A program made the translations under genes and the position numbers. Of a stretch of DNA of 64,000 bases, positions 46,097-56,080 are shown one piece after another (the first letter of the stretch is position 1; the number at the start of each line of letters is the position of its first letter). The DNA comes from a bacterium DOLZORAL124_38_8 (GTDB taxonomy: Bacteria; Patescibacteriota; Gracilibacteria; UBA4473), in the NCBI GenBank assembly GCA_002747745.1, contig PDQG01000004.1, positions 101,646-165,645 on the forward strand. The letters run 5' to 3'. The notes below the pieces were generated by a model that saw nothing but the letters and a program-made list of their open reading frames with translations, had not been told where the DNA came from and ran no database searches.

Positions 46097-47605
46097 ATGT
46101 CAGAAGAAAATCGATTTATAACCGAAAGAAAACAAAAAATAAACCTTTGGGAAGAAAAAGGATTTGCTGGATACGCCAACAAATTCGACCGAACGCACAC
46201 TTCCCAAGAAGCAAAAAAGAAATCCGAAGACGAAAAAGCGACTCTTCGTGATGCCACCATTATTATGAATGACATTCCTTCAGAGGAATTATCCTTATGT
46301 GGAAGAATTACCAATAAACGAGCCATGGGAAAACTCGCCTTCCTTCGTATTAACGATACCGGCGGAGATTTCCAAATATGTTTATCACAAAAAATTATTG
46401 GAGACGAGTTTAAATCATTCTTAAAAATGATTGATTTAGGAGATTTTTGTGGATTTAGTGGAGAGCTCTTTTTTACGAAACACGGTGAACCAACGTTGAT
46501 GGCTAAAACGATTACGCCACTCAGCAAAGCGTTACGCCCACTCCCTGAAAAATGGGCGGGGGTTTCTGACACCGAAATGTGTTACCGCGAACGAAATCTC
46601 GACTTAGTTTCTAATAAAGAAACGTTTGAACGATTCAAATTACGATCAAAATTAATACAAGAAGTACGACATTTCTTTGAAGAAAAAGATTTTTATGAAG
46701 TAGAAACCGCCATTTTGCAACCCCAAGCCGGAGGAGCCATGGCTAAAGTGTTTGAAACCCACCACAATGCATTAGACCACAATTTTGTATTACGGATTTC
46801 GTTAGAGTTGGATCTCAAACGAGCCATCGGAGGTGGATTTGAACGAATTTTTGAAATCGGAAAAAATTTCCGAAATGAAGGATCAGATCCTTCACATTTA
46901 CAAGAATTTACCATGTGTGAATGGTATGCCGCGTACCAAGATTTGGAAACCAACAAACAATGGACGGAAGAACTTTTCCATCGGTTCTGCCAAAAAGTTT
47001 TCCGAAAAGAAATATTCACAGTAGTAGATGCCGACGGAAACGAAACCGAAATCAATTTTGGTGGAAAGTTTGCGGAAGCCAGATTCCCAGATTTACTAAA
47101 AGAATACGCCAACATTGATATGTTTGCGGCCAGCGACGAAGTAGTAGTAGCCAAAGCCAAAGAAGTCGGCGTAGAAAAAATTGAAGGCGTAGGACGAGCT
47201 AACCTGCTAGACGATATTTACAAAAAAACCGCCCGCGGAAAACTCATCCAACCAACGTTTGTGTTTGACTACCCAGAAGACCTAAAACCACTCGCACGTC
47301 CCAATGGGGACGGAACCGCTAGCTGCTTCCAACTGGTAGTAAATGGTTGGGAAATTGTCAACTCGTACGGAGAACTCATTGATCCACAAGTACAACGAAA
47401 ATTACTTGAAGCCCAAGCCGCAGCCCGCGAAGCGGGAGACGATGAAGCGATGCCAATTGATGAAGTTTTCTTAAAAGCTATGGAGCACGGATTCCCACCA
47501 ATGACGGGGTCTGGATTTGGAATTGACCGTCTAATGGCCATTTTTACCGGACAACCAAACTTACGAGACGTGGTGTTGTTTCCAACCATGCGCCCAAAAC
47601 AGTAA
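46097..47605 (+). CDS. lysS: Lysyl-tRNA synthetase, class II
   Basis: 502 residues. OB-fold anticodon domain ('LSLCGRITNKRAMGKLAFLRINDTGGDFQICL'), motif 1 in 'SKLIQEVRHFFEEKDFYEVETAILQPQAGGA', motif 2 'FEIGKNFRNEGSDPSHLQEFTMCEWY', motif 3 'GSGFGIDRLMAIFTGQPNLRDVVLFP'. TATAAT lies about 30 nt upstream with TTTGTT 16 nt before it, so this gene has a short 5' leader, without a Lys-rich leader ORF. Confidence 0.95.
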   Translation: MSEENRFITERKQKINLWEEKGFAGYANKFDRTHTSQEAKKKSEDEKATLRDATIIMNDIPSEELSLCGRITNKRAMGKLAFLRINDTGGDFQICLSQKIIGDEFKSFLKMIDLGDFCGFSGELFFTKHGEPTLMAKTITPLSKALRPLPEKWAGVSDTEMCYRERNLDLVSNKETFERFKLRSKLIQEVRHFFEEKDFYEVETAILQPQAGGAMAKVFETHHNALDHNFVLRISLELDLKRAIGGGFERIFEIGKNFRNEGSDPSHLQEFTMCEWYAAYQDLETNKQWTEELFHRFCQKVFRKEIFTVVDADGNETEINFGGKFAEARFPDLLKEYANIDMFAASDEVVVAKAKEVGVEKIEGVGRANLLDDIYKKTARGKLIQPTFVFDYPEDLKPLARPNGDGTASCFQLVVNGWEIVNSYGELIDPQVQRKLLEAQAAAREAGDDEAMPIDEVFLKAMEHGFPPMTGSGFGIDRLMAIFTGQPNLRDVVLFPTMRPKQ

Positions 47606-47631
47606 AAGAAAAAAAATAAGAACCAAACATC

Positions 47632-47656
47632 AACCACTCAAAGGAGTGGTTTTTTG
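47632..47656 (+). terminator. Terminator after lysS
   Basis: AACCACTC-AAAG-GAGTGGTT followed by a T-run. Confidence 0.9.
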
Positions 47657-47732
47657 TATATAACCTATTGACTTTTTCATTAATTTAAATTAAAATACAT
47701 TCTCGTATTTATTAACATTATTAACGAATCAA

Positions 47733-48134
47733 ATGACAAAGGAGTTTCCATCCGCAGACACATTGCAATCAAAAGAAGGGACAGACAGACAGACAGTAGT
47801 TTCAAAAGAAACTGAATTTACTCAACGGAAAGTAGATGCCGAAATTAAACAAAATAAATTCCCTAAACACTTCCCTCGCTGTATCGCATGTAACAACGAA
47901 TACTCTCAAACAAATGATGCTATTAACCACCTTTATGAACTTTATCCATGGGCAACTGATGCAGCAATTTTGAAATGGCTCACTTCATTTAAAGATAACA
48001 AAAAAATACTCCCAAGAATACAAGATATCATCACAGCTTTATCCAAACAAGTTCATAGCACACACAAACTAAATACAAAAAGAGGTTATAATCACAATAG
48101 CAAACAATACCATTATGGTTATTCAGGAGATTAA
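47733..48134 (+). CDS. Hypothetical protein with a CxxC motif
   Basis: 133 residues, not recognised. A disordered, charged N-terminus precedes 'FPRCIACNNEYSQTNDAINHLYELYPWATDAAILKWLTSF', which could be a small helical domain with half a zinc site; the C-terminus is rich in His, Tyr and Asn. Arginine codons are AGA, CGG and CGC, so it is probably accessory. It is bounded by terminators on both sides. Confidence 0.55.
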   Translation: MTKEFPSADTLQSKEGTDRQTVVSKETEFTQRKVDAEIKQNKFPKHFPRCIACNNEYSQTNDAINHLYELYPWATDAAILKWLTSFKDNKKILPRIQDIITALSKQVHSTHKLNTKRGYNHNSKQYHYGYSGD

Positions 48135-48162
48135 AACTTTAAATTAATATTTCCTAGTACAA

Positions 48163-48190
48163 AAAAACCATGAACAGTTCATGGTTTTTT
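48163..48190. terminator. Bidirectional terminator between the 47733 gene and nusA
   Basis: AAAAACCATGAA-CAG-TTCATGGTTTTT between two convergent genes. Confidence 0.9.
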
Positions 48191-48216
48191 TATTCCTTTT
48201 CGTATTGTTTTCGTTT

Positions 48217-49518
48217 TTACAATTGTTTCAAATATTTCGCTACGGCATCAACTACGGTTTGCGCTTCTTCTACTGAAATACCAATTTCAGCCAATTCATC
48301 CGCTTTCAACCCTTCAAATTGCTTAATTTGTGATAATCCAATTTCCATCAAAGTTGCTACCACTTCTGGATTTACGCCATCTAATTGATCAATTGTTACT
48401 TTTTCATTCACTTCTCGTTTTTCTTTCTTTTGTTTTGGTTCTGGTGCTTTTACGATTGATTCGTCTTCTTCTTCAGGTCCGTCGAATGTCAACACATCAA
48501 TTTGCATTCCAACTAGTTGCCCAGCAATTCGTACGTTTTGTCCTTTTCGACCAATTGCCATCGCTCGTTCTTCTTCTCGCACAAAGATTTTTACTCGATC
48601 TTCGCCTTTTTCGCCTTTGTAAAATTCTACTTTCGAAATTTTCGCTGGAGCCAAAGCCGCCAACAAGAATTTTTTTGGATCTTCTGAAAATTGAATAATG
48701 TCGAGTCGTTCTTCTCCCACTTCTTCCATAACGGCTTTAATCCGAGATCCTCGTTGTCCTACAAACGCTCCAACTGGATCTACCCCTTGTTCGTCAGAAG
48801 CCACGGCGATTTTACATCGAACCCCCGCTTCTCGAGCAATACGAGCAATGTAAACCAATTCTTGTCGCATTTCTGGAATTTCAGCTTCAAATAAAGCCTC
48901 AATAAACCGTTTACTGCTTCGGGTAATTTTTAATTGTGGTCCTTTTGAAGATTGTCCTACTGATTCTAAATACACTTTAATTCGTTGCCCAGTAAAATAT
49001 TTTTCTCCTCGGATTTGTTGTTTGTTGTACAACAACGTTGTTACGCCTTCAATTTCCACCAAAACTGAATCTCGATCTACTTTTTGTACTCGAGCGGTTA
49101 ACAATTCTCCAACTTTATTGGTGAATTTTTCGTGTAACATTGATCGTTCTGCTTCTTGAATTTGCTGAGTCAACACTTGTTTGGCCGTTTGAGCGGCAAT
49201 ACGTCCAAAATTTTCGTGTAATTCCACTGGAACATAAACCGTTCCCCCTACTTCTACATCTGGACGAATAAGTTGGGCTTCTTTTAAAGAAATTTCAGTG
49301 TCAAAATCGACCACTTTTTCTACTACCGTTCGGATTTCAAAAATTCGAATATCGGCAATAGAATCACCCATATGAACTTTTATGTTTTGAGTTGGACGCC
49401 CAAAATCTTTTTTGTAGGCCAGGGCAATGGCACTCTCAATAGCTTGAACAACCACTGATTGTTCAATGTTTTTTTCGGCACAAATTTGATTTATGGCCGC
49501 TTGTAATTGACTCTGCAT
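48217..49518 (-). CDS. nusA: Transcription termination/antitermination factor NusA
   Basis: NusA binds RNA polymerase and nascent RNA, promoting pausing and hairpin termination. The start is MQSQLQAAINQICAEKNIE at 49518. N-terminal domain, S1 ('VGELLTARVQKVDRDSVLVEIEG'), two KH domains ('GAFVGQRGSRIKAVMEEV', 'AIGRKGQNVRIAGQLVG'), then a linker and one helix-hairpin-helix C-terminal repeat ('DQLDGVNPEVVATLMEIGLSQIKQFEGL'). 434 residues. Confidence 0.95.
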   Translation of the reverse strand: MQSQLQAAINQICAEKNIEQSVVVQAIESAIALAYKKDFGRPTQNIKVHMGDSIADIRIFEIRTVVEKVVDFDTEISLKEAQLIRPDVEVGGTVYVPVELHENFGRIAAQTAKQVLTQQIQEAERSMLHEKFTNKVGELLTARVQKVDRDSVLVEIEGVTTLLYNKQQIRGEKYFTGQRIKVYLESVGQSSKGPQLKITRSSKRFIEALFEAEIPEMRQELVYIARIAREAGVRCKIAVASDEQGVDPVGAFVGQRGSRIKAVMEEVGEERLDIIQFSEDPKKFLLAALAPAKISKVEFYKGEKGEDRVKIFVREEERAMAIGRKGQNVRIAGQLVGMQIDVLTFDGPEEEDESIVKAPEPKQKKEKREVNEKVTIDQLDGVNPEVVATLMEIGLSQIKQFEGLKADELAEIGISVEEAQTVVDAVAKYLKQL

Positions 49519-49596
49519 GGAAAATAAATTAGGAAATACGCAAAGGAAAACGTAGGACAAACGCTGCTTGAAATAACAACTTTATCTACAAAAACA

Positions 49597-49623
49597 AGTG
49601 ATGATTTCTAATAAATCATCACT
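49597..49623 (-). promoter_or_regulatory. Hairpin in the nusA leader
   Basis: Perfect 11-bp inverted repeat AGTGATGATTT-CTAAT-AAATCATCACT. On the minus strand it is followed by TTGTTTTTG and lies between the nusA promoter and its start, so it could be an attenuator or pause hairpin. Confidence 0.5.
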
Positions 49624-49635
49624 ATTTCGCTAAAA

Positions 49636-49663
49636 ATTGTCTCTGATTTTCGTGAAAAGTCAA
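49636..49663 (-). promoter_or_regulatory. Promoter of nusA
   Basis: Minus strand TTGACT, 16 nt, GACAAT; transcription would begin just before the leader hairpin. Confidence 0.5.
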
Positions 49664-49716
49664 GTTTTTATGACATTATTTTAATTTTTTCACACTTTTC
49701 CGCTATGATACATTTG

Positions 49717-50151
49717 ATGAAAAAAATCCTTTTTATTCTTTTTTGTTTTTGTCTCATGAGCTGCCAAACTGTGCTTCCAACCACCGTTATCAAAACCCAA
49801 ACGCAAAACTTTGAAGTAGAAGTTGCTACCACCCCACAACAACGAACTCAAGGGCTCATGCATCGGACAAATCTTCCTAAAAATCACGGCATGTTATTTA
49901 TATTTGAGACCGAAGATTTATATGGATTTTGGATGAAAAACACCCACATACCATTAGACATTGTGTGGATTTCACAAGACAAAACCGTGGTTGATATTCA
50001 AACGGTTCCCCCTTGCACCACAGAAAGTTGTCCAACCTTTACCCCAAAACAAAAAGCCCAATACGTACTAGAAGTTAATGCACATGAATTTACAGGGAAA
50101 GTTGGCGACCCAATTACGTGGAAATTTCCGTCTACCGATCAGGCGGAATAG
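49717..50151 (+). CDS. DUF192 lipoprotein
   Basis: Signal peptide MKKILFILFCFCLMSC with lipidated Cys, then a DUF192 domain: 'FEVEVATTPQQRTQGLMHRTNLPKNHGMLFIFE', 'YGFWMKNTHIPLDIVWIS' and 'AQYVLEVNAHEF'. The role of DUF192 is unknown. The start at 49717 lies 7 nt after TATGAT, implying a leaderless mRNA. The last 20 nt overlap the convergent PBP2 gene. Confidence 0.88.
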   Translation: MKKILFILFCFCLMSCQTVLPTTVIKTQTQNFEVEVATTPQQRTQGLMHRTNLPKNHGMLFIFETEDLYGFWMKNTHIPLDIVWISQDKTVVDIQTVPPCTTESCPTFTPKQKAQYVLEVNAHEFTGKVGDPITWKFPSTDQAE

Positions 50152-52348
50152 CCAGATAGTCAAACAAGAAGCGAGCAACTTTTCGAAACGTTCTAGTAGC
50201 GGTTTCTGATCCCCACTGAGATTTTTTCGGGTAGTCATATTTTACCAAAATAACAAATTGTGGGTCATCAATCGGAGCCATCCCTGCAAACGTCGCAATG
50301 GTGGTGCCTACGCCCGTCAACGCTTTTCCGTTTTTATACGTTTGCGACGTCCCTGTTTTTCCTAAAATCGAATATCCAGCAATGCGAGCCCCACGACCCG
50401 TTCCTCGTCGCACGGTTGAATACATCATTGAACGAATTTTTCGCGATGTTTCTTCTGATATCACCCGCCGAACACGCTCAGGCTGATTCTGTTTTGTCGT
50501 TCCGTTTGAATATTGAATCTCGTCTACCAAAATCGGTTTCATCAAGTACCCACCATTGGCCAACGCCCCAAACGAAAGCGCCACTTGCAAAGGCGTCGCC
50601 GTGAACCCTTGTCCAAATCCACGCGTAATCAATTCTGATTCCACCCATTTTGAAGCGTCTTCTAACCGACCTTTTGCTTCACCACCAAAATCCACATCGG
50701 TAAACGAACCAAACCCAAAGTTTTTCAAGGCTTCGTACATAAGTTTTACCCCCATTTTACGAGTAATAAACGCAATCCCCGTGTTAAGAGACCGATCCAA
50801 CACTTCAATCATACTCGTTACTCCCGCATATACTCCATCTGAATTACGAATTTGAAATTTCCCTAATTTAATAGGTCCCGTATCTTTATATGTTGTTTCA
50901 GGCTCAATCTCGTTGGCATTCAACGCCGCGGCAAACGTAATCGCTTTAATCACCGACCCCGGTTCGTATTCATCGGTAATAATTTTATTCCGAAACACTT
51001 CCGCACCCCACGTATTAAAATATCGGAAAAATCTGTTTTCTATTCGGACCGTGGGAATCCGTTGGTTAAACTCGTTTTTTTCCCCGTTTTCTAACGGTTC
51101 TTCATTTCGATCAATGGCTTCTTGCTCGGCTGGAATCTCGTATCGACTGTACACTTCTCCAAATTCATTCGGATCAAACGTAGGCGCGTTCGCCATGGCT
51201 AAAATACGACCTGTTTGGGGTTGCAACACAATCACTTGCCCAAAATCAGCCTGAAAATCTTCTAAATCTTGCTCCAAAATTTCTTCAACCTTTGACTGCA
51301 GCACTCGGTCGATAGACAAAACAATGTTTGCTCCATCTTCGGCTTTTTTAATTCCAAATCCTCCCCGAATAATTCCTTGTCCTCGAGTATTCGTGGCTCC
51401 AGAAATACTCCCTTCTTTTCCTCGTAAAATCTCATCAAAATAGCTTTCCATACCGTATTGCCCATTCCCCTTCGAGTCAACAAATCCTAAGATTTGGGCA
51501 CCCAACTTTCGTTCTGGATAAAACCGCCAATACTCATCTTGCAATTGCACTCCGTATAATAATTTTCGGTATTTTTTGCTTTTTTTGAGTTTCAAGATTT
51601 CTTCTGAAATACTCGGTACAATTTTATCGGTAATTTCTTTGTACCGACGGTAGCGTTTTTCTAAGTATGGCAAAATTTCGTCTGAATTTTTCCCGAGCAA
51701 CGGGGCTAATTTTTCAGCTACCTGGGGTGCATTCGTAATTTCGAGTGGATACACCGCCAACGCCGCATTTTCAATCCGAACGCCCCCTAAATGCAAATCT
51801 TCAATATCTTTTTGTCGAGACAAAGAAAGGTCTGTTTCTAACACAATTCGGTTTCGAAAAATTTGCGTAAATTCTTTTCGCAAAGCGTCTTCATACAACG
51901 AAATAGCTTTTTTTTGTGCTTCACTCCATTTTGTCTCATCAAACTCAACCTTACAACCATCAATTTCCTGACAATGCGCGTTTATCAAAATCGGAGCCAA
52001 TAACTTAGCCACTAATTCTGGATTTCCCCGTTTACTATTATCCAACGGATTTTCGGCACTCGGGTCGTACTCAGGGTAATTTAAAATCAACGGATCAATA
52101 AACAATTTTTGCAATGTATTATTCGTTGCCAACGCAGTGGTATCTTTCGAAAACCGATCTTTTCGCACCAAAATTTTCCCTCGCCGAGCATTTAAGACTG
52201 ATTTTCGGATTTGCTGCGCATTAGCCGATTCTAAATAATATTCGTGATCTAAAATTTGCAATTGAAACAAACGCCCAACGAACAAAACGAACACCGCAAT
52301 GAAAAACCATCGCACTATCTTTATCCGCCGAGAAAACATATATCCCAT
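50132..52348 (-). CDS. Class B penicillin-binding protein (PBP2/FtsI type)
   Basis: A monofunctional transpeptidase that cross-links septal or side-wall peptidoglycan. N-terminal membrane helix ('WFFIAVFVLFVGRLFQLQILDHEYY'), a PBP dimerisation domain ('NARRGKILVRKD'), then the transpeptidase: 'YEPGSVIKAITF' (SxxK), 'DRSLNTGI' (SxN) and 'ILGKTGTSQT' (KTG). About 738 residues; the pedestal contains a long extra segment (about residues 90-270). No mraY, murein or rodA gene is adjacent. Confidence 0.9.
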   Translation of the reverse strand: MGYMFSRRIKIVRWFFIAVFVLFVGRLFQLQILDHEYYLESANAQQIRKSVLNARRGKILVRKDRFSKDTTALATNNTLQKLFIDPLILNYPEYDPSAENPLDNSKRGNPELVAKLLAPILINAHCQEIDGCKVEFDETKWSEAQKKAISLYEDALRKEFTQIFRNRIVLETDLSLSRQKDIEDLHLGGVRIENAALAVYPLEITNAPQVAEKLAPLLGKNSDEILPYLEKRYRRYKEITDKIVPSISEEILKLKKSKKYRKLLYGVQLQDEYWRFYPERKLGAQILGFVDSKGNGQYGMESYFDEILRGKEGSISGATNTRGQGIIRGGFGIKKAEDGANIVLSIDRVLQSKVEEILEQDLEDFQADFGQVIVLQPQTGRILAMANAPTFDPNEFGEVYSRYEIPAEQEAIDRNEEPLENGEKNEFNQRIPTVRIENRFFRYFNTWGAEVFRNKIITDEYEPGSVIKAITFAAALNANEIEPETTYKDTGPIKLGKFQIRNSDGVYAGVTSMIEVLDRSLNTGIAFITRKMGVKLMYEALKNFGFGSFTDVDFGGEAKGRLEDASKWVESELITRGFGQGFTATPLQVALSFGALANGGYLMKPILVDEIQYSNGTTKQNQPERVRRVISEETSRKIRSMMYSTVRRGTGRGARIAGYSILGKTGTSQTYKNGKALTGVGTTIATFAGMAPIDDPQFVILVKYDYPKKSQWGSETATRTFRKVARFLFDYLAIPPDR

Positions 52349-52399
52349 CAAATAGATACTAAAATTTTATATTTTTTTTAAAAGCCAATTCGTGCCAAA

Positions 52400-52969
52400 T
52401 TAGAACGAAGCAGATAAATATTTTTTCACGTATTCTTCGGTCGTCAATCCAGTTGGGGCTTTACTCAAAAACTCCGTAACCGACCGTCGATCGTACCCCA
52501 AACTTTCCAACGCCGCAATCGCTTCTGATTTAGACGCCGTAAGACTACTTCCTTTAGCTAATTCTGGACTTAAATCAATCTTTCCACGCAACTCAACAAT
52601 CAGTCGTTCCGCGGTTTTCTTTCCAATGCCAGGCATTTTCGTCAAAAACGCCACATCACCTTGCTCAACTGAATTCATAAACTGATCAACCGGCGTGCTT
52701 ACCATTCCAAGGGCTGTTTTCGGCCCAATTCCTGATACCGAAATAAGTTTTTCAAATAATTTTTTTTCATCCAAATCACCAAATCCGTACAACGAAATTT
52801 CTTGTTCGCGCACAATAGTAACCACTTCCGCCGACAAAATTTCGCCTTTCTTGGCCTTCGCTAACAAGCTTCCCGCTGGAAAAACAACATACCCAACCCC
52901 AGTCGGAGTTTCGAGTAAAATTTCTTTCTCACTGGCTCGTAAAACGGTCCCTTTTAAAAAACCTATCAT
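52400..52969 (-). CDS. ruvA: Holliday junction DNA helicase subunit RuvA
   Basis: Tetrameric junction-binding protein. OB domain 'MIGFLKGTVLRASEKEILLETPTGVGYVV', tandem HhH motifs 'LISVSGIGPKTALGMV' and 'LTKMPGIGKKTAERLIVEL', and a C-terminal RuvB-contacting domain 'AIAALESLGYDRRSVTEFLSK'. About 189 residues. ATG at 52969, one codon after a GTG. Confidence 0.95.
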   Translation of the reverse strand: MIGFLKGTVLRASEKEILLETPTGVGYVVFPAGSLLAKAKKGEILSAEVVTIVREQEISLYGFGDLDEKKLFEKLISVSGIGPKTALGMVSTPVDQFMNSVEQGDVAFLTKMPGIGKKTAERLIVELRGKIDLSPELAKGSSLTASKSEAIAALESLGYDRRSVTEFLSKAPTGLTTEEYVKKYLSASF

Positions 52970-53041
52970 CACGCCATATTATGCATTTTTACGACTGATT
53001 AGCAATTGACTTTTCAAGCAAAAACAGGTAGAATAAGACGA

Positions 53042-54397
53042 ATGAGAAAAACGGTTTTACCAACAATATCTCTCAAAGAAGAACTCACTCCTGAAGAGTT
53101 TGAGAGTTTTAATAAAATTTCGGCAGAATTTGGAGAGAAGCTTGATGAATTAAGATTATCAATACGAAACAAACTACAAAAACTCGGAAACAAACACAAG
53201 GCTTTGCGATTTTTAGCCAAACCGAAGTATAAACGAAAAATAGATAATAAAGAACAAATAGCAGACATACAAGGAACTATTCACACTGGAACCGAAGAAA
53301 TGTTCGTACAGATTGAACAAGAAAAAAACCAAGCCGATTTAGCCATTCAAGAGGGAATAGAAGATAAAAAATTAAACACGAAATCACTTATAAACATCTC
53401 GAATAATAATCCATACAAGGATCAAAACGATTATGTATTTGCCACAGCAAATGACATAATTTCAGACACATCAGAAAAACAGATAAATGAGACCCTTAAA
53501 AAACGATTAAGCCCTACCGAATTTGAAATATTCCAAACTCAATCGAAGATTACAGACTCGTATGAAAATCATTTCCAACACCAACAAAACCATTCATTAT
53601 ACCTTAGTGTCCAAAAAGGCAACAAAGCAGAAATGGTAGAAGATATGTTTTGGGGAAAAGAAGAATTACCTGACCAATTTTCAAGTGAAAACATTGAAAA
53701 AACAGCAAATTTAGAAGGAAATGAATTAAAAGAAGCTTTATCAGAAAGTATAAACCAAATAAATTTATATGTAATTGGAGTAAACAACTCCAAACCCGGA
53801 AAATACCAAGACAAACTTATTTCAAATTTACAAATAATAAAAGAAACTTATCTCTACCCACTAAAATATATTTGGCAAAAAAACGGAGAATATACAAAAA
53901 TTGACTGGCTAAATAATCAAATATTACGGTTCACCGACCCGAATTTACACATACAAATGGTATATGAGGAGACCATATTAGAAGAACGAAATAATATTGC
54001 CGTGTCAACAATTAGTAAAACCGACCCAAATGAACACCAAACAATTCACGCAAACTATGGAGAAGCCCATTTATCGGGAATGCACGAGCGAATGCTCCAA
54101 GAAGGATGGACATTAGAAGACATTGAATTAATGGGAATCAAATACCCCAAAGTGCCCTGGTGGAAAAGACTTGGAGAAACCCTTAAAAAACCTTTCTGGT
54201 ATTTTAAAAACCGAAAAGAACGAAAAAAACTCAGAAAACTATTAAAACAGGCTCGAAAAGAAAACCAATCATATGTAAAATCATTCGATACACAAGTGGA
54301 GATTTTTGACAAGAAAGGACGCCCCAAATTAGTTCCATTCCCAGAAATAAGCAATCCACCTGAACCAGAAAAAGTCGAAGAAAAAAAATCTGCCTAA
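53042..54397 (+). CDS. Large hypothetical helical protein
   Basis: Start chosen at MRKTVLPTISLKEEL (53042). About 451 residues, charged and mostly helical, without membrane helices or a signal peptide. The N-terminal 150 residues suggest coiled coil; a Lys/Arg-rich segment near the end ('WKRLGETLKKPFWYFKNRKERKKLRKLLKQARKE') precedes a Pro/Glu-rich tail. I recognise no family. Single gene with its own terminator. Confidence 0.7.
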   Translation: MRKTVLPTISLKEELTPEEFESFNKISAEFGEKLDELRLSIRNKLQKLGNKHKALRFLAKPKYKRKIDNKEQIADIQGTIHTGTEEMFVQIEQEKNQADLAIQEGIEDKKLNTKSLINISNNNPYKDQNDYVFATANDIISDTSEKQINETLKKRLSPTEFEIFQTQSKITDSYENHFQHQQNHSLYLSVQKGNKAEMVEDMFWGKEELPDQFSSENIEKTANLEGNELKEALSESINQINLYVIGVNNSKPGKYQDKLISNLQIIKETYLYPLKYIWQKNGEYTKIDWLNNQILRFTDPNLHIQMVYEETILEERNNIAVSTISKTDPNEHQTIHANYGEAHLSGMHERMLQEGWTLEDIELMGIKYPKVPWWKRLGETLKKPFWYFKNRKERKKLRKLLKQARKENQSYVKSFDTQVEIFDKKGRPKLVPFPEISNPPEPEKVEEKKSA

Positions 54398-54450
54398 AAT
54401 ACATTCTACTCGCAATCGTAAGAATTTACTTTTTGAACAGAAAATGAAGA

Positions 54451-54478
54451 TTCTGAATCAGGTTCAGAAATTTTTTTA
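54451..54478 (+). terminator. Terminator after the 53042 gene
   Basis: TTCTGAA-TCAGG-TTCAGAA followed by A and seven T residues. Confidence 0.85.
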
Positions 54479-54501
54479 TTGAGTAAAACAAATTCAAGCC
54501 T

Positions 54502-56019
54502 CTATTTCTTCTGTTCTCGGTACTGAATCGCTTCCGCAATATGATTGGCTAAAATATTCTCTGAATTATCAAGGTCAGCAATGGTGCGTGCCAATTTTAA
54601 AATTCGGTAATACCCACGACCACTTAACCCCATAGTTTCAACGGCTGCATTGAGCAACATTTGCGCATCAGGTTGCAACGCACACACCTTTTTTACCACC
54701 GCCGAACTCATTTCCGAATTAGTACGAATATCCAAACCCTCAAACCGCCGTAATTGAATTTCGCGCGCTGATTCAACTCGGGCACGCACCACCGATGATG
54801 ACTCGCCCGCTTCCATTTGGCTCAATTTTTCAAACGGAATATGTGGCACTTGAATATGCAAATCTATTCGATCTAGAATAGGTCCCGATATTTTGTTTTG
54901 GTAACGTAGAATTTCAGAAGCCGTAGAAGTACATCGTTCATCGTCAGCGTCGTATCCGCACGGCGTTGGGTTCATCGCCGCCACTAACATCATTTGAGCC
55001 GGAAATACAAAACTCCCACTCGCTCGAGACACCGTTACTACACCGTCTTCCAACGGTTGTCGTAACACTTCTAGTGTTTTTTGTGAAAACTCGGGAAACT
55101 CATCTAAAAACAAAACCCCACGGTGAGCCAACGAGATTTCGCCCGGTTTTGGTGGATTCCCACCCCCAATAATAGCGACGCCACTGGCGGTATGATGAAT
55201 TGACCGGAAAGGACGAACCATCGACACTGGTGATTTTTCATTCGTTTTGCCCGCAATCGAGTAGATTTGAGTAATTTCAAGGGCTTCATCAACCGACAAT
55301 TTCGGTAAAATAGTCGACAACGCCTTGGCCAACATTGATTTTCCGCTCCCTGGCGGACCAGACATCAAAATATTGTGCCCACCAGCGGCCGCAATTTCGA
55401 GCGCGCGTTTCCCGTGCTCATTCCCTTTAATATGACACATATCACAGTCGGAATTTTCAGCCATTTTCAAACTCTCCCACGAATACAACGTCGGTTGAAT
55501 TTGCTCACCACAAGTAACGTGTTCAACTAATTCTTTTAACGTTGACACCCCAAAAGTTTCAATTGATTTAATCAAGGCTGATTCTTTGGCATTCGCTTGC
55601 GGAACAAACACACTTTTAAACCCGTTTTGAGCGGCAAAGTAGGTAATAGGCAACACCCCAGAAACCGGCCGAACTTCGCCTGAAAACCCCAGTTCGCCCA
55701 CGAATATTTGGTTTTTTGAAGTCTCCGACAGCGCGATTTCGCCACTGGCGTGCAAAATTCCTAACGCAATTGCTAAATCAAAACGGGGACCATATTTTTT
55801 TAAATTAGCAGGAGCCAAATTGACCACAATATGTTTATTCGGAAACGCAAACCCCGAATTTTTAATGGCCGACTTTACTCGTTCTTTACTTTCTTGCACA
55901 GCGGCATCCCCCAATCCCACAATTGAAAAACGCGGCAAACCACCGTGAATATCTACTTCTACGTCAATAAGTTCTCCTTCGAGCCCTAATAATGTAACCG
56001 AGTGCAGTTTTGCCAACAT
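54502..56019 (-). CDS. comM: ComM/YifB-family Mg-chelatase-like AAA+ ATPase
   Basis: A hexameric helicase-like protein that extends branch migration during natural transformation in other bacteria. 505 residues: N-terminal ChlI-like domain ('VDVEIHGGLPRFSIVGLGDAAVQESKERVK'), Walker A 'GPPGSGKSMLAKAL', Walker B 'LFLDEFPEF', and C-terminal 'RGYYRILKLARTIADLD'. With comF at the window end and the type IV pilin-like gene, it fits DNA uptake. Confidence 0.93.
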   Translation of the reverse strand: MLAKLHSVTLLGLEGELIDVEVDIHGGLPRFSIVGLGDAAVQESKERVKSAIKNSGFAFPNKHIVVNLAPANLKKYGPRFDLAIALGILHASGEIALSETSKNQIFVGELGFSGEVRPVSGVLPITYFAAQNGFKSVFVPQANAKESALIKSIETFGVSTLKELVEHVTCGEQIQPTLYSWESLKMAENSDCDMCHIKGNEHGKRALEIAAAGGHNILMSGPPGSGKSMLAKALSTILPKLSVDEALEITQIYSIAGKTNEKSPVSMVRPFRSIHHTASGVAIIGGGNPPKPGEISLAHRGVLFLDEFPEFSQKTLEVLRQPLEDGVVTVSRASGSFVFPAQMMLVAAMNPTPCGYDADDERCTSTASEILRYQNKISGPILDRIDLHIQVPHIPFEKLSQMEAGESSSVVRARVESAREIQLRRFEGLDIRTNSEMSSAVVKKVCALQPDAQMLLNAAVETMGLSGRGYYRILKLARTIADLDNSENILANHIAEAIQYREQKK

Positions 56020-56080
56020 ATTTGGTATTTTTTTATTACTTTCAAAGGCTAGCAGAAAAATGAGCCATTGTCGATTTTTA

